A stretch of 64,000 bases of DNA from positions 2,017,001 through 2,081,000 of the forward strand of contig WPIO01000006.1 of the NCBI GenBank assembly GCA_009760855.2. Direction: 5' to 3'. This stretch comes from Cristatella mucedo (Eukaryota > Bryozoa > Phylactolaemata > Cristatellidae). Positions 12,451-22,636 of this stretch are shown in pieces (within the stretch, counting starts at the first letter, position 1; the number at the start of each line of letters is the position of its first letter). Made by a program: the position numbers and the translations under genes. The notes under the pieces were generated by a model. That model saw only the letters and a program-made list of their open reading frames with translations. It searched no databases and was not told the DNA's origin.

Positions 12451-12835
12451 CTACACAGGAGTGAAAGCCCAGATTGTGACCGGCAATCACGTCGGCAAGA
12501 GGGAGGGCATAAACAGTGAAAAGAAGCGGGCCAAGCACAGAGCTCTGACCTCTGAGCTCTGACCTATACCGTACTTCAGTCGCTCCTCGGATGACCTTTC
12601 TCTATTAGCGTCATTCAGGTATGTAAGTGTGGTTAGTAAGCATGTAAGTGTGGTTAGTGGCAGCATGCACAGTGTCAGCACGCATAAGCACATAAAGGAC
12701 GAATCACAAGGACCCGCTGCATGCTGTCAAAAATAGATGCGTTTTTAGTTTCTTTTTAAATGTGGACAAGTCAGGAGATGTTGTGACGGAATTCGGGAGT
12801 GAGTTCCAGGCATTGGGAGCATACGAACTCAAGAC
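12451..12835 (-). mobile_element. LINE A fragments, antisense
   Basis: 12451-12625 matches the complement of the region around the catalytic motif (CAATCACGTCGGCAAGAGGG and GGATGACCTTTC). 12626-12835 is a second, abutting piece: 3' untranslated region plus the YAPNAWNSLPNSV C-terminus. Two fragments or a rearranged copy. Confidence 0.7.
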
Positions 12836-13288
12836 ATCTTTTGCCGTTTGAGGTCCACGACAGGCCAGTGCTTTGCATTCTGCGCATGCAGCCTTCACTC
12901 ACGGCAGCTATGAGTCATTATATCAACCCGTCCTGTAGCTCGCCGGTTTAACTACCAACGCAAATTCGGCCGTTCGTATCTACACTGGAAGCTACTGTAC
13001 CACGCAGGACGAGGAAGTCGCCGTTTCAGCTGGTTTGCATAATACCGGCGAATGCATGTAAAGTCTTCTTCGTGAGAACCATTGTTTATTTGAGAGTCTC
13101 AGTTCTCCAAAAGCAGTAGGAGTAAAAGTTGAGTTGAGCAGATGACCGGAACTAGCAGTTCTGGGAGGGAGCAGGTGGCCGGTGACTATTCACTTACTTC
13201 GACTTCAGTTGCTTTCGCTCAAGATAGGAAGGACAGCAGTATCTCTTCAACTTAAGGTGTGGCTCTGTGAGGATAATAAAAATACTAG
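12836..13288. other. Unassigned stretch
   Basis: No gene, repeat or structure recognised. Confidence 0.4.
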
Positions 13289-13470
13289 CTGATTTAACAG
13301 CGTCTTTTTTCTAAAGCGGCAGAAGAGCCTTAAAGGCTATCGCTGCCGCTTGCTCAGGCGATAAAATATCGCCCGCCGCACGATTCGAACGCATGACCTT
13401 GGCACCGAGGTCGTAAAGAGCAGCCGTCTTACCTGGTGTGGCGGCTCACCGATGAGTCATTTATAATGTC
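13289..13470 (-). repeat. SINE2 copy
   Basis: On the minus strand a tRNA-like head carries a strong box B core (GTTCGAATC). It is followed by a GGCGATATTTTATCGCC hairpin, then AGCCTTTAAGGCT, then CTGTTAAATCAGCTAGTATTTTTATTA. The order matches the copies at 19.6 and 47.3 kb. Confidence 0.8.
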
Positions 13471-14039
13471 GGCGGCACCCGACTTGGGTTTGTTATGGCT
13501 GACGGGTACGCTTGAGAAGTGTAGAACTGGAGGCGAACGGGCTACGCGTTTTTATTTTAGGATTCTGTGCCTGTGAATATCGTATCGCATGGCGGACTTT
13601 CAGACCCGATTCAAGCTATTTCCTTATCGATACACCTATACTGACCCAGGATTGCCTGAGACGGATTTAAAAACGGTATATAGAGAGACGAACAGAAATG
13701 TCCTTTCAGCTGCTGCTGGAGTCGACGTACGGCGTAAGTTTGTGCATCGCCATGCATACGTACGTGAGCATGGTTAGAATCCTGTTTGAATCTCTGGCCA
13801 ATTTTCACCAATATCGGCCATTCTTTGAATTCAGAGATCAGATATCTCGTTCGTGCACTCGGCCTTCAATGATCCTTCATCACTCGATTCTGACTTCGGT
13901 TGCTATCTTTAGCAAAGAAAAAAATTCACTTGATCACATAGCAGATTATTATTGGCAATTCGCTCGAACGGCTCCGACTGTCAGGGACCGATTTTGAAGA
14001 CCACCAGTAGGATGCAATGTGAGGGAACGTGACCACTCA
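13471..14039. other. Unassigned stretch
   Basis: Overlapping frames of 60-99 codons on both strands (13589-13997) have no recognisable motif. No repeat match within the window. Confidence 0.4.
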
Positions 14040-14522
14040 GTAGCCTTATCCCGTCTTGTCTTCTGCAACTCACTGCTTGCTGGCCTACCGGCATGTGCCA
14101 TCAGGAGATTACAGCTATTTCAAAACTCTACAGCTAGGTTTGTTTGTCTTTGGCGTGGCAGTTGGCACATCACACCACTTCTCGCCGATCTGCACTGGCT
14201 ACCAGTCAAGCAACGCATCGAATTCGGGGCTTTGTCACCGACTTATAGGTTCCTTAATTCTTTTGCTCTAGCCTACCTATCAGATCCACATCTTCACCAG
14301 GCCAAGCATCGTACCACCCGCTTTTCGGAATCCAGCAGTTTACCAATACCTTGTACAAACCTCAGATCATTTGGAGACCGTGCATTTAGTTCGTATGCTC
14401 CCAAAGCCTGGAGCTCAGTCCCGATTTGCGTCACAACAACCCCTGGCTTGACCACATTTAAAAAGAACTTAAAAACACACCTATTTAAGACAGCATTTAG
14501 TGGGTCCCTGCGACTTATTCTT
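14040..14522 (+). mobile_element. LINE A C-terminal fragment
   Basis: An open frame runs through FCNSLLAGLPACAIRRLQLF, LPVKQRIEF, SSYAPKAWSSVP and FKKNLKTHLFKTAFSGSLR. The 3' untranslated region is missing. The sequence jumps at about 14523 to a second, more upstream LINE A segment, so two copies are joined in tandem. Confidence 0.88.
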
Positions 14523-15622
14523 CGTGACACTATATGACACTCAGTTGTACCTTTGCTTTGATCCCTCCCAGCCTTCGAGCACCTCAAATTCTCTAAACTC
14601 ACTAGCTGCATGCATTGATGACATCCGCACATGGATGGCAGCAAATTTCCTAAAATTTAACGATGATAAAACTAACTTACTAGTTATGGGCAAACCCGGT
14701 GTGATCCAGAGATTGGACAGGCTGACTCTCAAAATTGGCTCTGCCAGCATATCTCCAGTTGAATCAGCTCGAAATCTAGGTGTCATATTCCAAAGCGACC
14801 TCTCGTTAGACGACCATATCAGCTCCATAGTCAAATCCGCCTATTTTCAGCTTCATAACATTGCTAAAATTCGGGCTTGTTTAGATAAAGATACCACGTC
14901 CAAGTTGGTCCATGCATTCATGACATCCCGTCTCGACTTCTGCAACTCACTGCTTACTGGCCTACCAGCATGTGCGATCAGGCAATTGCAGCTGGTGCAA
15001 AACTCGGCAGCTAGACTTGTCTGCCGTGAGCGTCGCAGTTGCCACATTACTCCACTTTTCACCAACCTGCACTGGCTACCAGTCAAGCAACGGATTGACT
15101 TCAAGGTTTTGTCGCTCACTTTTAGGTCCCTTCATTCTATGGCTCCAGCCTATCTGTCAGAAATACTACCCCATCAGGCCAAGCATCGTACCACCCGCTT
15201 TTCGGAATCCAATAGTCTAGAAATACCTCGTACAAGCCTTAAATCCTTTGGAGACCGTGCATTTAGTTCATATGCTCCCAAAGCCTGGAACTCCCTCCCG
15301 ACCTGCGTCAGAACAACCCCTGACCTGACCACATTTAAAAGGAACCTAAAAACACACCTATTAAGGACAGCATTTAGTGAGTCCACGTGACTCGTCCTTT
15401 GTGGGTTTATGCATGCTGACACTGTGCATGCTGCCACTAACCACATTTGCATGCTGAGCCTGTGCATGTCACCCCTAACCATGTTATTCATTTTGTTTGT
15501 TTTTCAAGCATGATTTTACTTACCATTCAATTGCATTTCACTTTGCAGCAAATGTAAAGCGCCTAGAGAGAGATTAAGTTCTCTGAGGGCGCTTTATCAA
15601 GTGAATTATTATTATTATTATT
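14523..15622 (+). mobile_element. LINE A, best-preserved reverse transcriptase C-terminal half with 3' end
   Basis: The longest uninterrupted LINE A frame, about 290 codons ending at 15390. It begins just after the catalytic DD motif (DTQLYLCFDPSQPSS) and continues WMAANFLKFNDDKTNLLVMG, ARNLGVIFQSDLSLDDHIS, FCNSLLTGLPACAIRQLQL, LHWLPVKQRIDFKVLSL and SSYAPKAWNSLPTCVRTTPD. This order is that of L2/CR1-type non-LTR retrotransposons. The element lacks the endonuclease and reverse transcriptase N-terminus, so it is dead. The 3' untranslated region follows, then the double hairpin (AAAGCGCC / GGCGCTTT around AGAGATTAAGTTCTCT) and (ATT)n. Lack of stops suggests a young copy. Confidence 0.92.
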
Positions 15623-15865
15623 ATTTGTGTGCTTATTTATGCGTGCTGTCACTGTGCATGCTGCCACTAGCCACACTTACATGCTTACCCTGTGCATGTA
15701 ACCCATAACCATGTTGTTCATGTTGCTTATCAAGCATTGTATTACTCACCACTCAATCGCGGCTCCCTGAGTAGCAATCTAAAGCTCCTAGAAAGAGATT
15801 TAGTTTTCTGAGGGGGCTTTATCAAGTGCATCATTGTTATTATTATTAGTAGTAGTAGTATTGGT
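15623..15865 (+). mobile_element. LINE A 3' untranslated region, tandem copy
   Basis: A second LINE A 3' end (GTGCTGTCACTGTGCATG..., terminal hairpin, ATT/AGT repeats) begins within the (ATT)n of the preceding copy. A 5'-truncated insertion into the tail of another copy is the simplest explanation. Confidence 0.85.
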
Positions 15866-17369
15866 GAGCGTTGGGCAGTGGCCCAGACTGTGGGATCAGA
15901 CTGCCTATGCAGCCGCAGGCTCGCAAGCGGTCGAGGAGCTGACAATAGCTCGAAGCGGATGACTCGGCGAAAACTCATGCATTGGTGTCATCTGTGGGGG
16001 ACATCCGTCTACCGCAGACTGCCGCTGCCCCAGCCTGGTGTCGGGCAGCTTTGGAACGAACAATGGCACGACATGGCAAAACAACAATGCATTCATAGAA
16101 TATAAGCGCTGCCGGTGGAGTGCAGAGGAGGAAGGCGGCAGCATAGGACTAGATGCCACTACGCCGGCAGCCGTCAAGAGTGTGCAGACTGGGCTCGGTT
16201 TGGTTTCTGCTAATAAAAGGCTTGGCGTTGGAGCCAGGAGAGCCCGTTGCTCAGTCGCTTGTTACCCAGCCCGACGACAAATCGTCCGGAGGGTTGTCAC
16301 ATGCATGCGGCTAGCTCTGTAGTTAATGGAGAATTGGCAAGTGCTCAAACTCATCGCGGAACTTACTGCGAGAGGACGTGAGAAGTCTCGTGCTGGCACC
16401 GCTTGACCCAGAAACCCGGCAAGCCACGGCTGCCCGAACAGCTTCGCTAACCGTGCGAATTCAAAGATCTGCTAAAGATTGCACAGAGAATGAAGGATGG
16501 AAATATACCATATACCATGAAAAAAGAAAGCATTCGGTTCGTTTCGTGGCAAATAGGGACGTGGGAATAGGAGCGTCGCTCCTACCTTTGCTCGTCCTTC
16601 ATGTATTCATATATATCGTCCTTCACATATATCGCCCTTCATATATCTATTGGGTTGTCAGCAAAGAAGAAGAAGAAGAAGTCGTGGATCGAAAGAAACC
16701 TGCTCTGCTCTTTCCCCCCCCCCCCCGCGCGCGCGCGAGAAATATGTCATTTGCAGTGAGGACGCATCGCCCATCGCCCATTGAAGGCATTTGTAAGGCA
16801 GGTTATCGTCAATACCCGAAGTGACTTGTGGGCCAGTCGATCATGCTACGGTGTCGCCCGTACAGGGAAACGTTTCGGCCTACAGGAGAAAGGAGCTAAA
16901 GCCCCTCCCCCTCCCGGTTTGGTTTTTCGTTTTTCTATAAGTGGCTTGGCTGTGCTAGCCAATCAAATTTACAGCCGTTCGAGCGCCATCTCGTCAAAAC
17001 GGCACTTTAAAGTCAGGCGGCCGTTCTGGTGGATACCAGGCTTCTAGAGAGAGGCCGCAGGGCATAGAGCATACCTTCTAGATGCATTGGTCGCCTTGAT
17101 TCAATTTGTTTAAAGGCAATTCCAAAATCTGTTCTTAAATGGAACTAAGAAGGATGCATGCTAGCGAGGCATGCATTTGGTCGTTTCCCGAAGAATGCCA
17201 TTTATTTTTCAAGTGTAAGCCACATTTTTAGAGTTTCGCGGGAGCTAATAAATCCTAGACATGCTGTTAAGGCCATTGGAGCATCACGGCGTAGGCCTTG
17301 CTAGGTCGGGTAAGAAAGGCTGGGAGGGAGCAAGTTCACTGTAGGCTTCTAGGTGAAATACCATTCATA
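15866..17369. other. Unassigned stretch with simple repeats
   Basis: Open frames of up to 148 codons (16378-16824, +) lack recognisable motifs. It holds a short GAA run at 16664-16682, 13 C residues followed by alternating GC at 16714-16737 (a possible Z-DNA former), and an imperfect 16-18 bp repeat of TCCTTCATATATAT type at 16590-16652. Confidence 0.45.
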
Positions 17370-17515
17370 ATACAATAGAATTCGTTTATATAGCGCCCCA
17401 AGAGAACTTAATCTTTATTCAGGCGCTTCACATACGCCTCGGGGCTCGAGCCCACGACCTCAGTCAGACCTTGGTCGGGGCGAGCACCTTAACCGCTAGA
17501 CCAAACCAGCTCGGC
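17370..17515 (-). repeat. SINE1 copy
   Basis: On the minus strand: head with GGTTTGGTCTAGCGGTTAAG-like box A region, GGTCGTGGGCTCGAGCCCC-like box B, then the LINE A-like tail with AGATTAAGTTCTCTTGGGGCG and ATATAAACGAATT. It is the same family as 17.8 and 28.2 kb in opposite orientation. Confidence 0.85.
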
Positions 17516-17817
17516 ATATTTTTAGGGGGTCGTGGTTTTTAGAGATGCTAAATATGTCATAGTTTTTAGACTGGTATGAAATAGCCTACTTAGCGGCACA
17601 GTGCATGGGTTTCTCAAAATAGGCCTCAAATATAAAAAAATATTCAAAAAATATTCAAATAAAAATATCAAAATAGGCGTTTTTCGAATTTGATTTGAGT
17701 GAATCGAAAGAGGCACCTCCCGCTGGACTTTGGGATATATCTTCTGCACGGAGCTGCATGCTCTCCAAAACGTTTTATGAGCTAAACTACCAGCTCAAGT
17801 GAGCATATAAAAAGCAT
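17516..17817. other. Spacer between two inverted SINE1 copies
   Basis: AT-rich. The tract at 17625-17690 contains repeated ATATTCAAA-type words. No gene seen. Confidence 0.5.
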
Positions 17818-17960
17818 CGCTGGTTTGGCTCAGTGGTAAAGGCGCTCGCCCCGACCAAGGTCGTGGGCTCGAGCCCCGTGGCATACGTGTGAGGCGCCCG
17901 AATAGAGATTAAGTTCTCTTAAGGTGCTTTTCAAATGAATTATATATAAATTATATATAA
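17818..17960 (+). repeat. SINE1 copy, reference for the family
   Basis: The head has a consensus polymerase III box A, TGGCTCAGTGG, and a near-consensus box B, GGCTCGAGCCC, spaced as in a tRNA. The tail has GGCGCCCGAATAGAGATTAA, then GTTCTCTTAAGGTGCTTTTC, then AAATGAATTATA repeats. The tail is plainly homologous to the LINE A 3' end, including the inner AGAGA/TCTCT hairpin. Confidence 0.9.
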
Positions 17961-18309
17961 GATATAATGCGAGTTAGAAAAATTTTGTAAGGTTTAAAGA
18001 GCTTTTCCGAACAAATGACCTAATGACACGACCTTCAAGGTCGAGTGTAGTCCTCATACCAAAGTCCCGGGTATGCCCTTAAACCAGATCCGCAGGGTCC
18101 GAAATCCGCGACGCTACTCACTTGGCCGTTTTTCTCTGTGCTGCATCACTGTGCGCAGCAGTATGCCGATGATTGAATCGTCTAGTCAGGTACAACGAAA
18201 ACTTTGCTTTGGAAAGCGGCCCGGAGTGGCCGATGGTCACGTGCTGTCTTATGTCAGTCCCACTCAGCCTGACAGCTTTCCATCACGCCAACTCAGCTGG
18301 TATTAATGT
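17961..18309. other. Unassigned stretch
   Basis: No feature recognised. Short frames at 18073-18306 have no motif. Confidence 0.4.
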
Positions 18310-18560
18310 TATTGCATTTCTTATAGTGCCTTCAGAGAGCTCGATTTCTTTCTTGGCACTTTTCTTTTGCTGCAAAGGAAACACGATTGAATGGTTAGTG
18401 GTTACATGCTCAATGACAACAAGCATAATGTGGTTAGAGGTGACATGCATAGGGTCAGCATGAACATATGGCTAGTGACAGCATGCACAGTGTCAGCATG
18501 CATAAACCCACAAAGGACGAGTCACGTGGACTCACTAAATGCTATGATAAGTAGATGCTA
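18310..18560 (-). mobile_element. LINE A 3' end
   Basis: Complement of the LINE A terminal hairpin (GCCTTCAGAGAGCTCGATTT) and 3' untranslated region (GGTCAGCATG, GCATGCACAGTGTCAGCATG). It ends where the coding region would start, so it is strongly 5'-truncated. Confidence 0.85.
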
Positions 18561-19574
18561 TATTGCTAGAATCAGAAGCACTGAAAGTGCCAGTTGTCAC
18601 TATGGGCGATAGCACATGGATAGCGAAAGCTGCGGGAATGCCCACCCTTTGAACTGCCCTTTTAAGTTCACAGTCCGGTGAAGTTCTACCCTTTCAATGT
18701 TGGATTTTAACTACGAGAGTGCATGTTGCAGCTGCATGTGCAAACTAGCAAATTATCTCCCCTTTCCTCTTTTTAATAGTCACCATTGCTGCATCGAAAT
18801 GTACCTACCATAAATACACCACAAAGGATTCAATGTAAATGCGACGTCAGGGACAAACAAGCGGACTAACTAATAAATCCTGGCATTTTGTCAGGCGGAT
18901 GATGGCGGAATCGCAGCCGCCACAGCAGCTCTTGCTCTGGCCCACTTGTCTTTTGCCCACTTCTCTTACAGAGCTACTTATATCCGGCCAAAGCTGTTAG
19001 AGGAATACGCACAAATTTGCATAAAGTATCTCGTTCTTTCCACAATGCTGTCGCCACGCGGGACCACGGAACACTGCTACCTAGGTAAGGCAGGGCAGCG
19101 CTCGAAGTAGTAGCTAAATGGTGCTAGGATGAAAATGCTAACAGGCCACTTATGTAACTCGGCGACCAAACTTAATCAACATAATCCAACCTAATCAGGA
19201 ATTCTCATAAGGTTGCTGCGCAAGCATAGCGTTGACGATGACTGGCATTTCGGCGGCGCTCTCTTAAATCCCCTACAGCATGCGACAAACTCTCTTAACT
19301 CCCTTGCAGCATGTGACAATCATAACGGAGATGATAAAACATTTGAATAAAATCCCAAGAAAACCAAACTTTATTATGACTGTAGCGCTTTCAATATGCT
19401 GGACATGAAGCTCGTGTTATCTCCGTCATCTACTGCATATCAGTCATCCACCGACAAGCCGACTGCTGTTAGTTATTTGGTGAAACAACTTGGCATTGAG
19501 CACCCTGAGTTCTGTTTTGAGTGTTCTGTATTTACCATTTTTACTGCGCCGTTTTCCGAACCCCCAAAGTAGCC
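18561..19574. other. Unassigned stretch
   Basis: No long open frame, no repeat family and no convincing exon. Simple base composition, neither strongly GC- nor AT-rich. Confidence 0.45.
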
Positions 19575-19751
19575 ATTCCTTCAATAGGTAAGGTGGTTGC
19601 TTTCACGACCTCGGTCCCGAGGTCGTGGGTTCGATTCCTGCAGTGGGCGATCCTTTATCGCCACTGCAAGCGGTGGTGATAGCCGTAAAGGCTCTTCTGT
19701 CGCTATACAAAAAGAGGCTGTTTAATCAGCTAGGATTTTTTTTTTTTTTTT
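19575..19751 (+). repeat. SINE2 copy with poly(T) end
   Basis: Sense-orientation SINE2. The head GGTAAGGTGGTTGCTTTCAC is followed by box B-like GTCGTGGGTTCGATTCCTGC, hairpins GGCGATCCTTTATCGCC and AGCCGTAAAGGCT, then TTTAATCAGCTAGGA and 16 consecutive T. The head looks tRNA-derived. Ending in T rather than A is unusual for a SINE. Confidence 0.85.
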
Positions 19752-20749
19752 AGGTGAGCTACGAGATCATCTTGTGAGGAGGCTTACCGGCTAGAAAATG
19801 TTTCACGTCAGTGTTTGTTCAGTGCCAGTGTTTGAATAGTGCCGTGTACTTATCGATCGAGCGAGCTTAGTTCGTATGATAATTGATAACCGCGCGTCTC
19901 TTAATGAAAAACACTTTCACCACAGAGTGTGTCACCTTTAATCGTTAAAGAAGCGCGATACCGCGGCGGCTCTGCCTCTCTCCTCGACCATCCTCCAAGT
20001 GCGCTAGACAAGTCTTCGCAGCTGATTTCGATGTTCGACATTCGTATTGTGCAAGGCTCCTCCTCCGCTAGCCTTCGCTTCACGGACAATCGTGCAAATT
20101 GACCGCTGACTTTTCTATCGCCCGAAGTCTACTACGTGACTTGCGTTCAGTACTTTGTACGTTCATCTTATGACCATTTGCTTTGATTATCGAAAGCACG
20201 CATGGGCCTGGCACGGGTTTACAGAAACCCGGAGTAGCATTAAATTATTCCACGTGGCTTTTTGGAATTGCAAATTGATCGTTTTTCTAGTCTTTTTACG
20301 GGATCTGCTTCGCTAAGAGTGAGCAGACAATGCAGAATATCTTGGATCCTTAGTGCTCGCGTGGGAGAGCATGCACATGTGATATGCACGTACCGGCGAG
20401 CGTATCTGGACGAGAAAGCTCGTTGTCGTTGTCGCTGCTGCGGTGCTGCTGTGATTCTGTGATTCCGCTGCCACGCATATTTGGCCATCGTAGTGCACGA
20501 CTGCCGAGAGGCCTTCGTACAAGATATTCGCGACAAGCGCCAGTGGGACTGCTTCATTTTGGCTCATGGCCTGAAGGCAACGGTGGAAAGTGTGCAGACC
20601 ATGCACGAGAGGCACACGAAAAGCTTAAGCAAGTATGTGAAAGCTTGACCTGCTGCTCTAACTCGGTTTAGCCATTGCTGAAACGTTCGCCTTCCCTGGG
20701 GGGGGGGGGGTGACCTCTGATGGCTCCGGCCTGCACAAATAGGCGCCAT
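19752..20749. other. Unassigned stretch
   Basis: Overlapping frames up to 105 codons on both strands at 20240-20671, none recognisable. A G run lies at 20699-20711. Confidence 0.4.
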
Positions 20750-20985
20750 ACAGTTTGTGCAAAACTCTGCAGCTAGGCTTGTCTGTCGTGAGAGTCGCAG
20801 TTGCCACATGACACCACTTCTGGCCGATCTGCACTGGCTCGCAATCAAGCCACGCATCGACTTCAAGGTTCTGTCAATCACTTGTAGGTCCCTTCGTTTT
20901 CTGGCTCCAGCCTACCTATCAGAACTACTGCCACATCAGGCCAAGCATAGTACCACCCGCCTTTCTGACTCAGACTGTGCTAGTG
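20750..20985 (+). mobile_element. LINE A C-terminal fragment
   Basis: Frame with QNSAARLVCRESRSCHMTPL, LHWLAIKPRIDFKVLSI and LAPAYLSELLPHQAKH. Both ends are truncated. Confidence 0.88.
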
Positions 20986-21269
20986 CTACTTTTTCTAAAT
21001 TATCCCAATGTTTCTCTTGAACAGGAACACGATATTCATCAGCGAAGCTAGTGTTCAAAGAAAGGGTGGGTGCGCTTCCTTCTACGAAAATACTTGATGT
21101 ACCTACTGTGTTGCAAAGAATGAAATGTATGCACATTTCTGTGCTCATTCTACAAATCAGACGTGTGCTCGCCTCGTCGAAAACTTACTCCAATACCGGT
21201 AGACATTTTTCCGGTTCAATTCACTGTACAACCTCTTGACTGCGATCGAGAGTTCAATGTTATAGCAAC

Positions 21270-21400
21270 CCTGCCTCAGTGGATTATTGATTTATGCGAC
21301 AGATTTTAGATCCAAACGCTCCGGGTCCGAGCCTTGCTGTGAGTAGGATTTTTTGCCGGCACAAGCGGTACTAGCTAGCCCTTAAAAACAGCTCTTCCAG
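21270..21400 (+). repeat. Possible SINE2 relic
   Basis: The sequence CGGGTCCGAGCC followed by GGCACAAGCGGTACTAGCTAGCCC and GCTCTTCC follows the order of the SINE2 body but is heavily diverged. Weak call. Confidence 0.3.
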
Positions 21401-21729
21401 TCCCATAGCGAGACCCCTGGGGAAGAGCTTAGCTGCAGACGGCTTAGCTCTAGAAACGTCGTCTTCCATCCATTCTCATCGGATCGGAGAAATTCTTAAT
21501 TAACTTGTGAACAAGACCATTATCTGTGTTGCAATATCCATCTAAGCTCTGTCCATCCTTAAATTTGCTGGCGTTGATGTACATTCTCTCTCTAGCGAGC
21601 ACTTTTCGGCTAATCTTCAGCCGTCTATTAGCAAGGAAGTTGCTCGATTATATACTCTGCTGTGGCAGTCAGAGGTTTGCATGTCGCAGCCATATCGAAG
21701 CGATGCAAGCGAAGCTCGCATCTCTGTAG

Positions 21730-22636
21730 CTGGCAGCTGAGGCTCTTATTTCACATCGGGAACGAAGAGGCCCACTCAGGCATCGGCAAGGCGCAGTTCC
21801 TTTTCCCGCGAGCCGTAACGACCCGCTCCAACGCCGAGGTGCTGGTCGCCGACACGTCAAACCACCGCATTCAAGTGCTTAACCAGTTCGGAGTGTATGT
21901 GACCTCATTCGGACAGCGAGGAAGCCGTGATGGTCAGTTCCAAGATCCAACAGGAATCTCTGCGATGCAAAATGACGACATCGTCGTCGCAGACAGTGGA
22001 AACCGAAGGCTCCAGGTGTTCGACCGAGCCAACGGTTTCAAGCACTCCATTGCCGTCGCCGCACAGCCGTATGCAGTAGCCACAGACTCCTTTGACAACA
22101 TAATCGTGGGGACAGTGGATAGACAAGTATGCGTGTACAGGAAGTCCGGCAAGAAGGTCAGCTCGTTCCGAGCGTGGTCTTCGGTGAAAGGGTGCGGGAC
22201 CATTCACGTCTGCGCGATTGCCTCGACCGACAGCATCGTTGTGAGTGACTCCCTTGAGAGGACCATTAAAACCTTCTCTTACGAAGGTCGGGTCGTGTCC
22301 GCGTTCAGTCCCCGGTCGCTGCTCGAAGGCATAGCCGTCGTGCCGGGAGGGCTGTTCGTCGACAGCACCGGTGACATCGTCGTGTGCGACATTCTGAATC
22401 ACACGGTGAATCTTTACCAGGCAGACGGCTCCTTCGCGGCTCAGCTTCTTGGCCCTCAGGAAGGTACTGGCGCAGTCCAGTCGTGCACTGTTGGACCCGA
22501 GGGTCACCTCATTGTCACCGAGTACGCGACCAATGGCAGGCATTGCTGCAAGATTTACAGATATCGCAGCTGCGCTTGCCACCAATTCCGACCGGGCTCA
22601 AGCAAGCGACCTGCTGCACTGAAGCCTGCCGCCTAA
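21730..22636 (+). CDS. NHL-repeat propeller, C-terminal exon of a TRIM2/TRIM3-like protein
   Basis: About 300 codons without a stop encode six NHL blades. The clearest are VLVADTSNHRIQVLNQFG, DIVVADSGNRRLQVFDR, NIIVGTVDRQVCVYRKSGKK, IVVSDSLERTIKTFSYEG and DIVVCDILNHTVNLYQADGS. The last blade ends CCKIYRY, like the C-terminal blade of TRIM2/TRIM3, then a 20-residue tail and a stop. In TRIM-NHL proteins this propeller binds RNA or protein partners, with RING, B-box, coiled coil and filamin domains upstream. None of those is visible nearby, so I read this as the last exon. There is no suitable ATG. A pyrimidine-containing acceptor ends at 21729 and another AG lies at 21740-21741. An intron-poor retrocopy or separate NHL protein is possible. 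Codons are GC-rich compared with flanking DNA. Confidence 0.75.

Noticed and set aside
17818-17890. Possible tRNA gene with good box A and box B
   Set aside because: No complete cloverleaf acceptor stem, and the same head occurs in several copies fused to a LINE-like tail, so it is a SINE.
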